A DNA stretch of 64,000 nucleotides from Oceanihabitans sp. 2_MG-2023 (lineage in GTDB: Bacteria; Bacteroidota; Bacteroidia; Flavobacteriales; Flavobacteriaceae), in NCBI RefSeq assembly GCF_030547245.1, contig NZ_JAUOQT010000008.1, forward strand, positions 1-64,000, in the 5' to 3' direction. Position 1 is the first letter of the stretch, and every line of letters begins with the position of its first letter. A program made the translations under genes and the position numbers. Below the pieces are notes generated by a model, which was given only the letters and a program-made list of their open reading frames with translations, did no database searches and was not told the origin of the DNA. Below, one piece after another: positions 18,265 to 26,331 of the stretch.

Positions 18265-18327
18265 AATATAAAGGTTTGATGGATTAGTTATTAGTAAGAC
18301 GAAGTACGCGAAAAATTGTTACAATAA

Positions 18328-18367
18328 AATAAAAAAAGCACGCTAATTATTTAAATTAGCGTGCTTT
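18328..18367 (-). terminator. Intrinsic terminator after the pRiA4b ORF-3-like gene
   Basis: A perfect 14-bp stem (18335-18348 with 18354-18367, AAAGCACGCTAATT arm) and a 5-nt loop are followed on the minus strand by a T-rich run. Confidence 0.85.
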
Positions 18368-18391
18368 AGTTTCCATGAATAGTATCTGAAA

Positions 18392-18907
18392 TTAATTCCA
18401 GTTTTCTTCAAAGTCTAAGTTATCGTAATCGTCGACGTCATAGCCATCATCAAATTCATCAAATTCGTCTAGGTCGTCACTTTCAAAGTTTTTAATAGGA
18501 GCTTCATCTGGAATTTGACCATGAACAAACATGAGGTTTGGGTAGTCTGTTCCTTCCGCTTCATCTACAATTTCAGCAAGCTCTACATAAAATGTCCACA
18601 TGCTTAAAAAATCATAGACATAAATTAGCTTGGTTTGCATTTCATGAACTACATCATTTATGGTAGATTCGTTCATTAAGCGAACAGCATTCGCACCTTC
18701 GCTAACATCAAACATCGAGATTTCTTCGCCTTGTTCCCAAGCATCATTACTTATATAAAAAGAGGCCATTTCTAAACCATCAAATCCAAAGGATTGTGTG
18801 ATTGTATTGTGTAAATCTTCTAAGGTGTCTGTTTCACGAATTTCTAAATCGCGAAAAACATCCTCTTCGGTATCGTTATCTAGTATTATTCTAAATCTAT
18901 AAATCAT
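18392..18907 (-). CDS. Plasmid pRiA4b ORF-3-like protein (PRiA4_ORF3 / IS1096 TnpR-like family)
   Basis: 171 residues. The N-terminal ~110 residues match the PRiA4_ORF3 family pattern (YRFRIILDND, IRETDTLEDLHNTI, MASFYISNDAW, DFLSMWTFYVEL). The C-terminus from about 138 is extremely acidic (DDLDEFDEFDDGYDVDDYD). The family name derives from a plasmid gene and a transposon passenger, but chromosomal copies are common in Bacteroidota and nothing here suggests a mobile element. Biochemical function is not known. It has its own terminator, and a hairpin-forming leader precedes it. Confidence 0.8.
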   Translation of the reverse strand: MIYRFRIILDNDTEEDVFRDLEIRETDTLEDLHNTITQSFGFDGLEMASFYISNDAWEQGEEISMFDVSEGANAVRLMNESTINDVVHEMQTKLIYVYDFLSMWTFYVELAEIVDEAEGTDYPNLMFVHGQIPDEAPIKNFESDDLDEFDEFDDGYDVDDYDNLDFEENWN

Positions 18908-18928
18908 TTTTTGTTATTGTGTTGTTAA

Positions 18929-18950
18929 GTTATTAAGGTCGCTTAATAAC
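18929..18950. repeat. Hairpin in leader of pRiA4b ORF-3-like gene
   Basis: Inverted repeat GTTATTAAG, 4-nt loop GTCG, CTTAATAAC, 22 bases upstream of the ATG at 18907. It could be a leader structure for that gene or a weak terminator for the heme A synthase gene upstream; no strong T-run follows on the minus strand. Confidence 0.5.
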
Positions 18951-19002
18951 TACAGGAATCTTATTTGTTGCTTGCGCTTCGTTTAAAACAACAAATTCTT
19001 TG

Positions 19003-19010
19003 CAAAGATA
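19003..19010 (-). promoter_or_regulatory. Flavobacterial -7 element (TATCTTTG)
   Basis: TATCTTTG on the minus strand matches TAnnTTTG and predicts a leader of roughly 90 nt for the gene starting at 18907. The -33 TTG is not seen. Confidence 0.35.
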
Positions 19011-19023
19011 CTTATTTTTTAAA

Positions 19024-20040
19024 TTATTTACTGAAACGATGTAGTGTAAATGTCATCGCACTTAATAGAAAAAATGCACCAATTTGGTGTGCTACACCTA
19101 ACCAAACTGGCACTTGTAAAATAACAGTGCAAACACCAAGAATAAACTGAAGTGTAACAAGTGCTATTAATGCTTGTATGGCTTTGTTTTGATAAACAGT
19201 GCGTTTTATGTTTCTAGATTTTTTCCAAATTAAAAACACCATAAAAACAACTAGGTAAGCGAGTATTCTATGTACAAACTGTACACCGCTTTTTCCTTCG
19301 ATAAAGTTTAAGTAAACAGGGTTTTTCTCTATTAAAACGGTTTCATGCATAAATTTACCTTCGTTCATCATTGGCCAATGGTTGTGTATAAAACCGGCAT
19401 CTAGTCCTGCTACAAAAGCACCATAAATAATTTGTATAATCAATATAGTTAAGCTCAATTGTACGATTTTTTTAAAGCTTTTATGTATGGTTTTTTTATT
19501 AGGAAACATTAAATCTAAAGCGACCCAAAAGGTATACGCAAAGGTGATAAACGCAGTTGTTAAATGTGCTGAAAGTCTAAAATGGCTTACATCTGGATTA
19601 TCAACTAACCCACTTTTTACCATATACCAACCTAGAAAGCCTTGGAAAGCCCCAAGACATAAAAGAATTACAGATTTTTTTATTGTAGGTTTACTAAGTT
19701 GTTTGGTAATTAAAAAGTATAAAAATGGAAGAAAAAATACCATGCCAATAAACCTACCAATAACGCGGTGTAACCATTCCCAAAAATAAATGTCTTTAAA
19801 ATCTTGAAGATTAAAATGATTATTTAACTTTTGGTATTCTGGATATTGTTGGTATAAATTAAAAGCTTCTTGCCATTCGATGTCATTCATTGGTGGAATG
19901 GTACCAGAAATAAGTTTGTAATTTGAAATAGATAAACCAGAATGTGTAAGTCTAGTTATACCACCAACTACAACCATAATAAAAATTAAAATACATCCAG
20001 TTAGTAGCCAGTAGATTACTTTTTTATTATCTTTTTTCAT
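19024..20040 (-). CDS. ctaA: Heme A synthase, COX15/CtaA family
   Basis: 338 residues with about eight membrane spans. The start shows the family signature MVVVGGITRLTHSGLSI with its conserved histidine. Further conserved histidines occur in WEWLHRVIGR (about 87-96), FRLSAHLTTAF (about 155) and VQFVHRILAYL (about 255). The enzyme oxidises the C8 methyl of heme O to give heme A for aa3-type cytochrome oxidases in the inner membrane. It follows a GNAT gene by 2 bp, so co-transcription with that gene and the CCA-adding enzyme gene is likely. The terminal-oxidase genes themselves are not in this window. Confidence 0.9.
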   Translation of the reverse strand: MKKDNKKVIYWLLTGCILIFIMVVVGGITRLTHSGLSISNYKLISGTIPPMNDIEWQEAFNLYQQYPEYQKLNNHFNLQDFKDIYFWEWLHRVIGRFIGMVFFLPFLYFLITKQLSKPTIKKSVILLCLGAFQGFLGWYMVKSGLVDNPDVSHFRLSAHLTTAFITFAYTFWVALDLMFPNKKTIHKSFKKIVQLSLTILIIQIIYGAFVAGLDAGFIHNHWPMMNEGKFMHETVLIEKNPVYLNFIEGKSGVQFVHRILAYLVVFMVFLIWKKSRNIKRTVYQNKAIQALIALVTLQFILGVCTVILQVPVWLGVAHQIGAFFLLSAMTFTLHRFSK

Positions 20041-20042
20041 GT

Positions 20043-20492
20043 TTAAATTAATTCTTTTTCAAAACATAAACTATTTTCAATACCTACGTATTGACCATAG
20101 TTTGGTATTAATTGATAGTTATTTTTTTTATAAAATTGCACAGCTTCTACTTGTCTTATTCCAGTTTCTAGGATGCATTTTTTGTAACCAATTTCTTTAG
20201 CCCAATTTTCTAAGGCTTCTAATATTTTGGTTGCAACACCTTGACTTCTAGTTTCGCTTAGTGTAAACATGCGTTTAATCTCTACACTAGTTGTATTATA
20301 TTCTTTAAAAGCGCCACAACCAACAGGTTTATTCTCTAGATATGCAACAATGGTATTTTTTAAAACGTCAATATTATTGTATTGGTTGTAAAAGTCATGC
20401 TCGTCACCATCTGTAATTTTTAAATATGCATCTAGTTGTTTTACTAAATTAATGAAGTCTTTGTTTTCTGAGTTAGTTCTAACTAAATGCAT
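20043..20492 (-). CDS. GNAT family N-acetyltransferase
   Basis: 149 residues with the single GNAT fold. The acetyl-CoA binding motif is at about 84-92 (RSQGVATKI), followed by the helix ILEALENWAKE and the strand CILETGIRQ. The C-terminal VQFYKKNNYQ is the usual motif B segment. The substrate is unknown. It sits between the CCA-adding enzyme gene (26 bp upstream) and ctaA (2 bp downstream), on the same strand. Confidence 0.88.
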   Translation of the reverse strand: MHLVRTNSENKDFINLVKQLDAYLKITDGDEHDFYNQYNNIDVLKNTIVAYLENKPVGCGAFKEYNTTSVEIKRMFTLSETRSQGVATKILEALENWAKEIGYKKCILETGIRQVEAVQFYKKNNYQLIPNYGQYVGIENSLCFEKELI

Positions 20493-20518
20493 TTTTTTTA
20501 TCCTTTATTGAATACAGC

Positions 20519-21937
20519 TTATTGTTCACTAATTTCAAGTCCTAAACGTTTTCCTTCTTTTAGCATTAATTGAAAAGCGGCATCAAATTCGTTTGGAATA
20601 ACTCCTTCTAAAATTGCTTCTTTTATGGTTTCTTTAATGATGCCAATTTCTTTAGAAGGTTTTAAGTTGAAAGTTTTCATGATTTCTTCTCCAGAAATGG
20701 GAGGTTGAAAATTACGAACGCTATCTCTTTCTTCAACCTCTATAATTTTTTCACGAACAATCTTAAAGTTATTATGATATTTTTTAAATTTATTTGGGTT
20801 TTTTGTGGTTATATCTGCTTCGCAAAGCGTCATTAAATCGTCCACATAATCTCCAGCATCAAATACCAAACGTCGCACTGCAGAATCTGTAACAGCTTGT
20901 GCTAAAACAATAGGTCTAGAACTCATAAATACCATTTTTTGAACAAATTTCATTTTGTCATTTAATGGCATTTTTAGTCTTTTAAATAAATGATAGACCA
21001 TTTTAGAGCCTTCAAATTCATGCGAATGAAAGGTCCAACCTACTTTTTTACTAAATCTTTTTGTTGGTGCTTTTCCAATATCATGCAATAATGCAGCCCA
21101 ACGCAACCAAAGATTATCTGTGTTTGGGGCAATATTATCTACAACCTCTAAAGTGTGATAAAAATTATCTTTATGTTTTTGTCCTTCAACTTCGTCAATT
21201 CCTTTTAAAGCTGTTAGTTCTGGTAATATATACTGTAATAAACCGGTTTGTTCTAATAGTAAGAACCCAATAGAAGGTTTTTTAGCCGAAAGAATTTTAT
21301 TCAATTCTACTACAATACGTTCTTTGGTAATTATCTTTATTCGTTTGTTATTTCTAGAAATAGCATCCAGTGATTCTTTTTCAATATTAAAATGAAGCTG
21401 TGTTGCAAAACGTATTGCACGCATCATACGTAACGGATCATCACTATAGGTAATGTCTGGGTTTAAAGGTGTTTTAATGATTTTAGCATCTAAATCTGGA
21501 ACACCTTGAAAAGGATCTAGAAGGTTTCCAAAATTATCTTCGCTTAAATCTAAAGCAAGTGCATTAATCGTAAAGTCTCTTCGGTTTTGATCGTCTTGCA
21601 ATGTACCATTTTCTACAACTGGATTTCTACTGTCTTCGTTGTAGGATTCTTTTCTTGCTCCAACAAATTCAATTTCAATATCGTCATAACGAAGCATTGC
21701 TGTTCCGTATGTTTTAAATACTTGTACTTTTGGTTTGTTGGGTAAATTTTTGGCTACTTGTTTTGCTAGAGCAATTCCGCTACCAATAGCAACAATATCT
21801 ATATCTTTAGCTGTGCCACGTTTTAAAATAAAATCGCGGACAAAACCACCAATAACAAAACTTTCTAAATTTAATTCTTTAGCAGATTTTGATATTATTT
21901 TAAATATTTTATGATTTAATGCTTGTTTGTAGTTCAT
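20519..21937 (-). CDS. cca: CCA tRNA nucleotidyltransferase with HD domain
   Basis: 472 residues. The nucleotidyltransferase head has GGFVRDFIL and the catalytic pair DIDIV (about 30-50), then [12 protein letters not shown] (about 138-150) and the RNA-binding neck with RMMRAIRFA (about 170). A C-terminal HD domain is present ([10 protein letters not shown], about 285). It adds or repairs the CCA end of tRNA. Whether it adds the whole CCA or only part cannot be told by eye. Length is normal for the bacterial HD-containing class. Confidence 0.93.
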   Translation of the reverse strand: MNYKQALNHKIFKIISKSAKELNLESFVIGGFVRDFILKRGTAKDIDIVAIGSGIALAKQVAKNLPNKPKVQVFKTYGTAMLRYDDIEIEFVGARKESYNEDSRNPVVENGTLQDDQNRRDFTINALALDLSEDNFGNLLDPFQGVPDLDAKIIKTPLNPDITYSDDPLRMMRAIRFATQLHFNIEKESLDAISRNNKRIKIITKERIVVELNKILSAKKPSIGFLLLEQTGLLQYILPELTALKGIDEVEGQKHKDNFYHTLEVVDNIAPNTDNLWLRWAALLHDIGKAPTKRFSKKVGWTFHSHEFEGSKMVYHLFKRLKMPLNDKMKFVQKMVFMSSRPIVLAQAVTDSAVRRLVFDAGDYVDDLMTLCEADITTKNPNKFKKYHNNFKIVREKIIEVEERDSVRNFQPPISGEEIMKTFNLKPSKEIGIIKETIKEAILEGVIPNEFDAAFQLMLKEGKRLGLEISEQ

Positions 21938-21940
21938 AGA

Positions 21941-21994
21941 CTAAATTCCAAAAAGTCAAAATTCAAATTCCAAGATATACTTTTTGGAATTTAG
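21941..21994. repeat. 16-bp inverted repeat between tsaC/sua5 and cca
   Basis: CTAAATTCCAAAAAGT (21941-21956) and its exact complement (21979-21994) flank 22 bp, which itself holds another AAATTCCAAG; a further ACTTGG follows at 21996. The arm resembles the TTGGAATTT-type intergenic palindromes often seen in Flavobacteriaceae. It lies 75 bp from the upstream stop to the cca start and could act as a terminator or as a repetitive palindromic element. Confidence 0.7.
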
Positions 21995-22012
21995 CACTTG
22001 GCGTTTTATTTT

Positions 22013-22573
22013 TTACTTTCGTATAACTTTAACAATACCGTTACTACCTAACTTAATAATAGACGATGGTTTTGTTGGTTTTTTTTCGTTTTGCAAATTT
22101 ACAACATAGTCTACACCTTTTAAAATGTCGGGACTTATTTCTTTAAAGGATTTTGGGGTAGGTTGGCCACTTATATTTGCTGAGGTTGAAACTATTGCTC
22201 CATTAATTTTTCTACATAATTGGTAACAAAACTCATCATCGGGAATTCGAATCGCAATTGTTTTATCTTCTGCAATTAAATTTTGTGCTACATTTTGTGC
22301 ATCATCATAAATGATGGTTATTGGTGTTTCGGAAATATCAAAAATACTTTGTGCAGCTTCAGGTATTTTTTTTACGTATTTTTTTAGCATTCTATCATCT
22401 GCAACTAAGCAAATCATAGCTTTCGTTTCTATGCGTTTTTTTAGCTTGTATATTTTTTCAACAGCTTCTGCATTGGTAGCATCACAGCCAATACCCCAAA
22501 CGGTATCTGTTGGATATAAGATTATTCCTCCATTTTTTAGCGTTTCAACGGTGTTTTTAATTTCTTTGTGCAT
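22013..22573 (-). CDS. tsaC: L-threonylcarbamoyladenylate synthase (TsaC/Sua5/YrdC family)
   Basis: 186 residues, the short form without the Sua5 C-terminal domain. The signature YPTDTVWGIGCDA lies at about 20-32, KIYKLKKR at about 40, and the SxSAN motif as VSTSANISGQ at about 130. It makes threonylcarbamoyl-AMP for t6A37 modification of ANN-decoding tRNAs. It sits upstream of the cca gene on the same strand, so two tRNA-maturation genes are adjacent, separated by a 16-bp palindrome. Confidence 0.92.
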   Translation of the reverse strand: MHKEIKNTVETLKNGGIILYPTDTVWGIGCDATNAEAVEKIYKLKKRIETKAMICLVADDRMLKKYVKKIPEAAQSIFDISETPITIIYDDAQNVAQNLIAEDKTIAIRIPDDEFCYQLCRKINGAIVSTSANISGQPTPKSFKEISPDILKGVDYVVNLQNEKKPTKPSSIIKLGSNGIVKVIRK

Positions 22574-22664
22574 ATATAATTGAAAAAAATATAACTGTTT
22601 TTTTGATTTTTTTTGAAACTACAATTTTATTAAATGAATAGATAAGAATCCATAAAACTAATTG

Positions 22665-22672
22665 TAATTTTG
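22665..22672 (+). promoter_or_regulatory. -7 element TAATTTTG placed directly before the ATG
   Basis: TAATTTTG matches TAnnTTTG and ends only 4 bases before the ATG at 22677. Transcription would begin at or very near the start codon, so the mRNA may be leaderless. No -33 TTG is present at the usual spacing. Confidence 0.4.
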
Positions 22673-22676
22673 CGTT

Positions 22677-23435
22677 ATGAAGTACGAAGTTAAAAGTAAT
22701 TTTTCAGAATTTGAATCTGTATTAAAAGATTATATTCTAAATTTTGATAATCAAGGGGATGATTATGGCAACCAGAAGCGAAATTCGTTAAAATTATTTC
22801 AGTTAAATGATCTAACTATAAACATTAAATCGTTTCGTGTTCCTAATTTAGTGAATCAAATTGTTTATCGATTTTTTAGAAAAAGTAAAGCCGAACGTTC
22901 TTTTGTATATGCAAATAAATTACTCGATTTACAAATAGGTACTCCGCATCCAATAGCTTACTTTGAGTTGCCAAGTCCTTTATTATTTAAGAAAAGTTAT
23001 TATGTAAGTGAACATTTAGATTACGAATTAACGTTTAGAGAATTATCGCATAATCCAGATATGCCAGATCATGATAAAATATTGAGAGCATTTACTCGCT
23101 TTACTTTTATGCTGCATGAAAAAGGGATTCATTTTTTAGACCATTCTCCAGGAAATACTTTAATTAAAAAAGTAGGAGCGGAGTATCAATTTTATTTGGT
23201 GGATTTAAATAGAATGGAATTCAAAGAAATGTCATTTAATGAAAGAATACATAATTTTGCTAGATTAACAATGTATAAGTCAATTGTTGAAACCATGAGC
23301 GATGAGTACGCAAAAGTTTCGGGTGAGGATTACAATAAGGTTTTTAATTTAATGTGGAAGGAAACGGAAGCTTTTCAAGAAAAATTTCACAGAAAAAGAA
23401 GGCTTAAAAAGAAGCTGAAATTCTGGAAAAAGTAA
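22677..23435 (+). CDS. Kdo/InaA-type lipopolysaccharide kinase family protein
   Basis: 252 residues with a small protein-kinase-like fold. The catalytic loop reads HEKGIHFLDHSPGNTLI (about 145-163) with Asp and Asn in place, and the metal-binding motif LVDLNRM lies at about 176. A Lys/Arg-rich tail (RKRRLKKKLKFWKK) may bind membrane. Such kinases phosphorylate Kdo or heptose in the LPS inner core, so a role in modifying lipid A-core is likely. It converges on a four-gene glycosyl/phosphotransferase operon, which supports a cell-envelope role. The exact sugar acceptor cannot be read from sequence. Confidence 0.8.
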   Translation: MKYEVKSNFSEFESVLKDYILNFDNQGDDYGNQKRNSLKLFQLNDLTINIKSFRVPNLVNQIVYRFFRKSKAERSFVYANKLLDLQIGTPHPIAYFELPSPLLFKKSYYVSEHLDYELTFRELSHNPDMPDHDKILRAFTRFTFMLHEKGIHFLDHSPGNTLIKKVGAEYQFYLVDLNRMEFKEMSFNERIHNFARLTMYKSIVETMSDEYAKVSGEDYNKVFNLMWKETEAFQEKFHRKRRLKKKLKFWKK

Positions 23436-23501
23436 TTTTTATCGCAATTGTAAAGCGGTATTTAATAAATAATAGAGTATTAAGTTAAAAGTTACTAAAA
23501 A

Positions 23502-24257
23502 CTATTCTCTTCCTCTACGTAATAGCCAAAGTTTTAAATAGCGCATAAAAACAACATAAGCTTGTATTGTACCAATGGTAAAACCTACAAGACCATCTAA
23601 AAAACCTCTTTGCATAATATAATGTTTAAAAAAGCCATATAAGGGTTTTATTACAAAATGATAAGGCGTTAGTTTACCTGTTTTTTTGTCATAATCTTTA
23701 GCTTGCCACCAAGCGTATCGATTCATTTTTTCTAAATACTTATCAAAAGTAATATAAGTGTTGTGGTAAAATTTATTTGTTAATTTACCAACACTGCCTT
23801 CTACTTTTATTTCTGCATGTACGTGTTTATCTTCGTATTTGCATAAATCACGTTTAAAAAGACGAATTACTTTGTCGTTTCTCCAACCACTATAATGTAC
23901 ACGTTCTCCCATGAAGTGGTTCATTCTGCCAATCCAATAAGCTACATGTTCTATTTTAGGTTGTTTTAATATTGCTAGTATTTCTTTTTTTAGTTCTGGG
24001 GTAACACGTTCATCTGCATCTACTAATAGAATCCATTCGTATTTGGCTTGCGGGATTGCCCAATTTTTTTGTGAAGCAGAGTATTCATATTCACGACGTA
24101 TTACTTTTGTTGCTAATTCTTGAGCTTTTTCAAAAGTACCATCTGTACTCAAACTATCTACAACTAGTATTTCGTCTGCAAAACTTACAGATGCAATAAC
24201 AGCTTCAATGTTATGAATTTCATTTCCGGTAGGAATAATCGCAGTGAGTCTATTCAT
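23502..24257 (-). CDS. Glycosyltransferase family 2, WaaE/KdtX-like
   Basis: 251 residues. GT-A fold start TAIIPTGNEIHNIEAVIASV, then EILVVDSLSTDGT (about 31-43), and the metal-binding LLVDADERV (about 77-85). The motif SASQKNWAI is typical of the WaaE group that adds a beta-glucose to LPS core. The C-terminus holds hydrophobic, membrane-associating stretches. Its start overlaps the stop of the upstream GT-B gene by 8 bp, so both are in the same operon. Likely role: LPS core or surface-glycan assembly at the inner membrane. Confidence 0.87.
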   Translation of the reverse strand: MNRLTAIIPTGNEIHNIEAVIASVSFADEILVVDSLSTDGTFEKAQELATKVIRREYEYSASQKNWAIPQAKYEWILLVDADERVTPELKKEILAILKQPKIEHVAYWIGRMNHFMGERVHYSGWRNDKVIRLFKRDLCKYEDKHVHAEIKVEGSVGKLTNKFYHNTYITFDKYLEKMNRYAWWQAKDYDKKTGKLTPYHFVIKPLYGFFKHYIMQRGFLDGLVGFTIGTIQAYVVFMRYLKLWLLRRGRE

Positions 24258-25332
24258 TGTTTTTTTGTAAAGTATATGCTTTGTTATAGCTTTTAAAAGT
24301 AAAGTAGTTTAAACGTTTTCGCATTTTATACTTTCGCACCAAATTTAAAGGTTTTTGTTTTAAATAGCTTTTATCTTTATGTAAAAATGAAATACTTGCA
24401 TTTATGATGCGTTCGCTAGACTTTCCATCAAAATAAGGATGTAAATCTTGAATATAATTTTCAATATTTTTAATCAAGTTATCCGGATGTGTTAGTGCTT
24501 TTCGAAATATTTTTTCTAAATCGGCAGCTTGGGATACATGTAATAAAAAATCGTGTTGAAAAGTATGATTAAAAGTTACTACTGGTTTTTTTTGTAATAA
24601 AAATTCTTGAATTGCAGAGGTGGTGTCAGCAAACATTATATCTGCTTTTTTATATAAAGGAATTAAATCTGTTGTGTTGAAAAATGTGAAATTGGCATTG
24701 TTTATAGATTTCCATTTGCTAATAATGGTTTTTGGTAGTTTTGGATGTAATACCATGATAAAATGAAAAGTTCCAGTCGAGGATAATCTTTTAATTTCCT
24801 CGTAAACCGAATTGTTGTAGGCTAGACTTAGACTTTGTGTAAAAGTAGAAGCTATCATAATGGTGTTTTTGCTTTCTTTTTTTTCAATAGGAAACAAAGG
24901 GTCTACTTTGCTCCAGCCAGTCTCTATTACTTCAAAATATGGATGTTTTTTTTGTTGCGCTTTAAAACCATTTGTGGTAGAAGGTCCTTGTGTGCAATAC
25001 AAATCGAAAAACCCGCGAAGCCTAAAGTGCGAAAAAGTATTTTTCTTTGAAGGTCTTTTTTGAGCATTAAAACCATGAAATACCTGTACTTTTAATCCGG
25101 AAATAAAATCGGGAACACTATCTGTTGCAGTTAATACAACATCTGGTTTGTAGTTTATAACTTCTTGAATGGTTTGTAAAGTATTCTTTTTTTCTTGGAT
25201 TGCTTTTTTGCCATCGGTTATATCTGCAAACCATTTTACAGTGTAACCACGTTTTGTAATTTCAATATCTAAAGGCATACCAATTGGTAGTGCATAACTA
25301 TAAGATATGTATATTAAAAACTTGTACTGCAT
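24250..25332 (-). CDS. CDP-glycerol glycerophosphotransferase-like GT-B protein
   Basis: 360 residues. The layout resembles the C-terminal GT-B domains of CDP-glycerol:poly(glycerophosphate) transferases: a VQVFHGFNAQKRP segment (about 83-95) carrying the catalytic-type histidine, LHPKLPK (about 200), and ADTTSAIQEFLLQKKPVVTF (about 238-257). It would transfer a glycerophosphate- or phosphosugar-type unit onto a surface polymer. Sequence identity to characterised TagB/TagF enzymes looks low, so the donor is uncertain. Operon position between a Stealth gene and a GT2 gene supports envelope glycan synthesis. Confidence 0.7.
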   Translation of the reverse strand: MQYKFLIYISYSYALPIGMPLDIEITKRGYTVKWFADITDGKKAIQEKKNTLQTIQEVINYKPDVVLTATDSVPDFISGLKVQVFHGFNAQKRPSKKNTFSHFRLRGFFDLYCTQGPSTTNGFKAQQKKHPYFEVIETGWSKVDPLFPIEKKESKNTIMIASTFTQSLSLAYNNSVYEEIKRLSSTGTFHFIMVLHPKLPKTIISKWKSINNANFTFFNTTDLIPLYKKADIMFADTTSAIQEFLLQKKPVVTFNHTFQHDFLLHVSQAADLEKIFRKALTHPDNLIKNIENYIQDLHPYFDGKSSERIINASISFLHKDKSYLKQKPLNLVRKYKMRKRLNYFTFKSYNKAYTLQKNNE

Positions 25333-25368
25333 TAATTTTATTGTTTTTGTTAAAGTAATTTTTTACTG

Positions 25369-26307
25369 TTAGTTTACTCGTTTTTCTAACCAATGTAAAA
25401 GGTATTCTAAGATAGTTGGAGGGCAAAGGTCTAAACTTTGCATGCCTAAAAATAATTTGTTTTTACTTTTTTTGTTCAATTTATATTTATACCAAAATAG
25501 GGGTTTTTTATAAGATCTAAAATACATAAGTTGCAAGTCGTCTTTAAAATAACAGGTTTCGTTTTTTATTTCTAGATGATTTGCTAATCCTTGAGGCGTA
25601 AATTGCGTATTGTCTCTAAATCTGTGTTTTATGTTATTAATGAACACCTCTTTATTTTCGTTGAAATATTTTTCGAAAGTAGATTTACGAAGTGGATGTG
25701 GTGTATGCTTAAAATTATAATAGGAATTAAAGCCTAGAAGTCTTGCTGCATTTTGCTGTATAGATTTATGACCAGTTCTAGGTTTTTTTAACTTTTTATA
25801 AAGTATATCGGTATCGAACTTTAACCATTTCCCTCTTAAAACGGGAAGCCCATTTTTAAAAAAATCATCAGGTTTTGTTTCTTTAATTAAAAAGAAATCG
25901 TCGTTAAAGTAAATAAAATGTTCTGCTAAATTGGGTATTCTGTATATGCAAGTTTCAATAGGTCTACAGTTAAAAACTGGTAAATAGGTTTCGTAATTTG
26001 CAAAAACAACACTATGATCTACTATGTTTACCTTGTTGTATTTGCTTTTTTTAGGTGTTAAAAAACCAGGAGTTTGTTCGTCTGTAACTACATGAATATT
26101 TCTAATATATGGAGCGAATTTTAAAATAGAATCTATAGTGAATTTAATTTCATTTACTTGGTCATACCGTGTTCTAAACTTTTTTGTTTTCGCTTTTTTA
26201 TTATCTTTTATATATGGTAAAATCTTTGCTTTATGCTTTTCATCTTCCCCATCTACCCAAAGTATTACAGCATCAATTGGTTTTTGTGTTGTATTTTCTT
26301 TTGTCAT
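25369..26307 (-). CDS. Stealth family sugar-phosphate transferase
   Basis: 312 residues. Conserved region 1 is at the start (DAVILWVDGEDEKHK, about 13-27), region 2 at about 122-145 (HFIYFNDDFFLIKE), and region 3 at about 185-220 (HKSIQQNAARLLG, HTPHPLRKSTF). The Stealth family transfers hexose-1-phosphate to build phosphodiester-linked capsules, as in Neisseria CsaB/SacB-type enzymes. The gene is 24 bp after the TupA-like gene and 36 bp before the GT-B gene, in one transcript. Likely product: a phosphodiester-containing surface polysaccharide. Confidence 0.88.
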   Translation of the reverse strand: MTKENTTQKPIDAVILWVDGEDEKHKAKILPYIKDNKKAKTKKFRTRYDQVNEIKFTIDSILKFAPYIRNIHVVTDEQTPGFLTPKKSKYNKVNIVDHSVVFANYETYLPVFNCRPIETCIYRIPNLAEHFIYFNDDFFLIKETKPDDFFKNGLPVLRGKWLKFDTDILYKKLKKPRTGHKSIQQNAARLLGFNSYYNFKHTPHPLRKSTFEKYFNENKEVFINNIKHRFRDNTQFTPQGLANHLEIKNETCYFKDDLQLMYFRSYKKPLFWYKYKLNKKSKNKLFLGMQSLDLCPPTILEYLLHWLEKRVN

Positions 26308-26331
26308 AATAGTAATTAATTAAAAGTAAAA

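Noticed and set aside
18392-18907. Mobile element, because the family is named after plasmid pRiA4b and IS1096 TnpR
   Set aside because: No transposase, terminal repeats or target duplications are visible, and the family is common on chromosomes.
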